Of a stretch of 9,328 nt of DNA, positions 9,189 to 9,328 are shown piece by piece (positions within the stretch are counted from its first letter, which is position 1; each line of letters opens with the position of its first letter). Both the position numbers and the translations under genes were made by a program. The notes under the pieces were generated by a model that searched no databases, had not been told where the DNA came from, and saw only the letters and a program-made list of their open reading frames with translations. This DNA is from an uncultured Eubacteriales bacterium (lineage in GTDB: Bacteria; Bacillota; Clostridia; Christensenellales; CAG-138). The stretch covers positions 1-9,328 of the forward strand of contig URQH01000035.1 of assembly GCA_900549955.1 (NCBI GenBank), given 5' to 3'.

Positions 9189-9243
9189 CACCGTTCACGG
9201 TGGCAGACAACGCCCGCTGCCGTTACAAACTTCCGCAGGCGGG
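9189..9243 (+). other. hairpins in the tRNA-tuf spacer
   Basis: Directly after the tRNA CCA end, CACCG (9189-9193) pairs with CGGTG (9198-9202) around TTCA. A second hairpin pairs CCCGC-TGC (9213-9220) with GCA-G-GCGGG (9235-9243). Alternatively, GTTAC (9222-9226) could pair with GTAAC (9243-9247), which excludes the second hairpin. Neither is followed by a T-tract, so these are not terminators. They may mark RNA processing sites or the tuf 5' leader. Confidence 0.45.
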
Positions 9244-9256
9244 TAACAACGATTTG

Positions 9257-9263
9257 AAGGAGG
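9257..9263 (+). promoter_or_regulatory. ribosome binding site of tuf
   Basis: AAGGAGG, a full match to the anti-Shine-Dalgarno core, lies 10 nt before the ATG at 9274, as expected for a very highly expressed gene. Confidence 0.88.
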
Positions 9264-9273
9264 ATCCTCTGTA

Positions 9274-9328
9274 ATGGCAAAGGCAAAGTTTGAAAGAACA
9301 AAGCCGCACGTGAACATCGGGACGATCG
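9274..9328 (+). CDS. tuf: elongation factor Tu, N-terminal fragment (cut by the window end)
   Basis: The 18 visible codons encode MAKAKFERTKPHVNIGTI, the nearly invariant N-terminus of bacterial EF-Tu, the GTPase that delivers aminoacyl-tRNA to the ribosome. The GTP-binding P-loop (GHVDHGKT) would begin just beyond the window. Codon use shifts towards AAG, GCA and AAA compared with the neighbouring genes, as expected for a highly expressed gene. It follows tRNA-Gly by 86 bp with no terminator, so the two probably share the promoter at 9063-9091. Whether this is the only tuf copy cannot be seen. Confidence 0.96.
   Translation, partial: MAKAKFERTKPHVNIGTI

Noticed and set aside
9063..9257. Small open frame of 64 codons across the tRNA gene
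   Set aside because: It spans a complete tRNA-Gly gene and its promoter and has no ribosome binding site.

Overview
The window is a housekeeping stretch from a very GC-rich, low-complexity-prone bacterial chromosome. It most likely comes from a high-GC member of the Firmicutes (Bacillota), class Clostridia. The signs are a canonical T-box riboswitch in front of an aminoacyl-tRNA synthetase gene, strong AGGAGG-type ribosome binding sites, a Gram-positive-style short NagB, and a stand-alone GlmU-like beta-helix protein of a type familiar from clostridia. The species cannot be named from this sequence. Every supported gene lies on the + strand; the long antisense frames are artefacts of GC-rich codons.

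Region 1 (1-4520) appears to be one transcription unit. A GC-rich, internally repetitive leader (1-233) precedes dnaB, the replicative helicase gene. Next come nagB (glucosamine-6-phosphate deaminase), a translationally coupled left-handed beta-helix acyltransferase-like gene (ATGA overlap), and a MATE-family multidrug exporter gene. A strong intrinsic terminator (4492-4519) closes the unit. NagB and the beta-helix protein plausibly share a role in amino-sugar metabolism.

Region 2 (4521-8315) starts with a repeat-bearing spacer, then a near-consensus sigma-A promoter (TTTACA, 17 bp, TATAAT). A complete T-box leader follows, with an AUC (Ile) specifier, a UGGU tRNA-end-binding bulge and an attenuator terminator. 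It controls ileS, whose product resembles the longer, eukaryote-like type 2 isoleucyl-tRNA synthetases. About 190 bp of GC-rich spacer then leads to region 3.

Region 3 (8316-9328) holds a DUF554 membrane protein gene, a strong promoter (TTGACA, 17 bp, TAGAAT) below an AT-rich patch, a tRNA-Gly gene with anticodon CCC, and the first 18 codons of tuf (EF-Tu). No terminator is visible between the tRNA and tuf, so the two are probably co-transcribed.

I found no mobile element, CRISPR array, toxin-antitoxin pair or defence module, and no convincing new biological system. The points that merit a second look are modest: the nagB / beta-helix coupling, the type 2-like IleS under T-box control, the tRNA-Gly(CCC)-tuf unit, and a family of GC-rich words shared by the spacers and one N-terminal coding extension.
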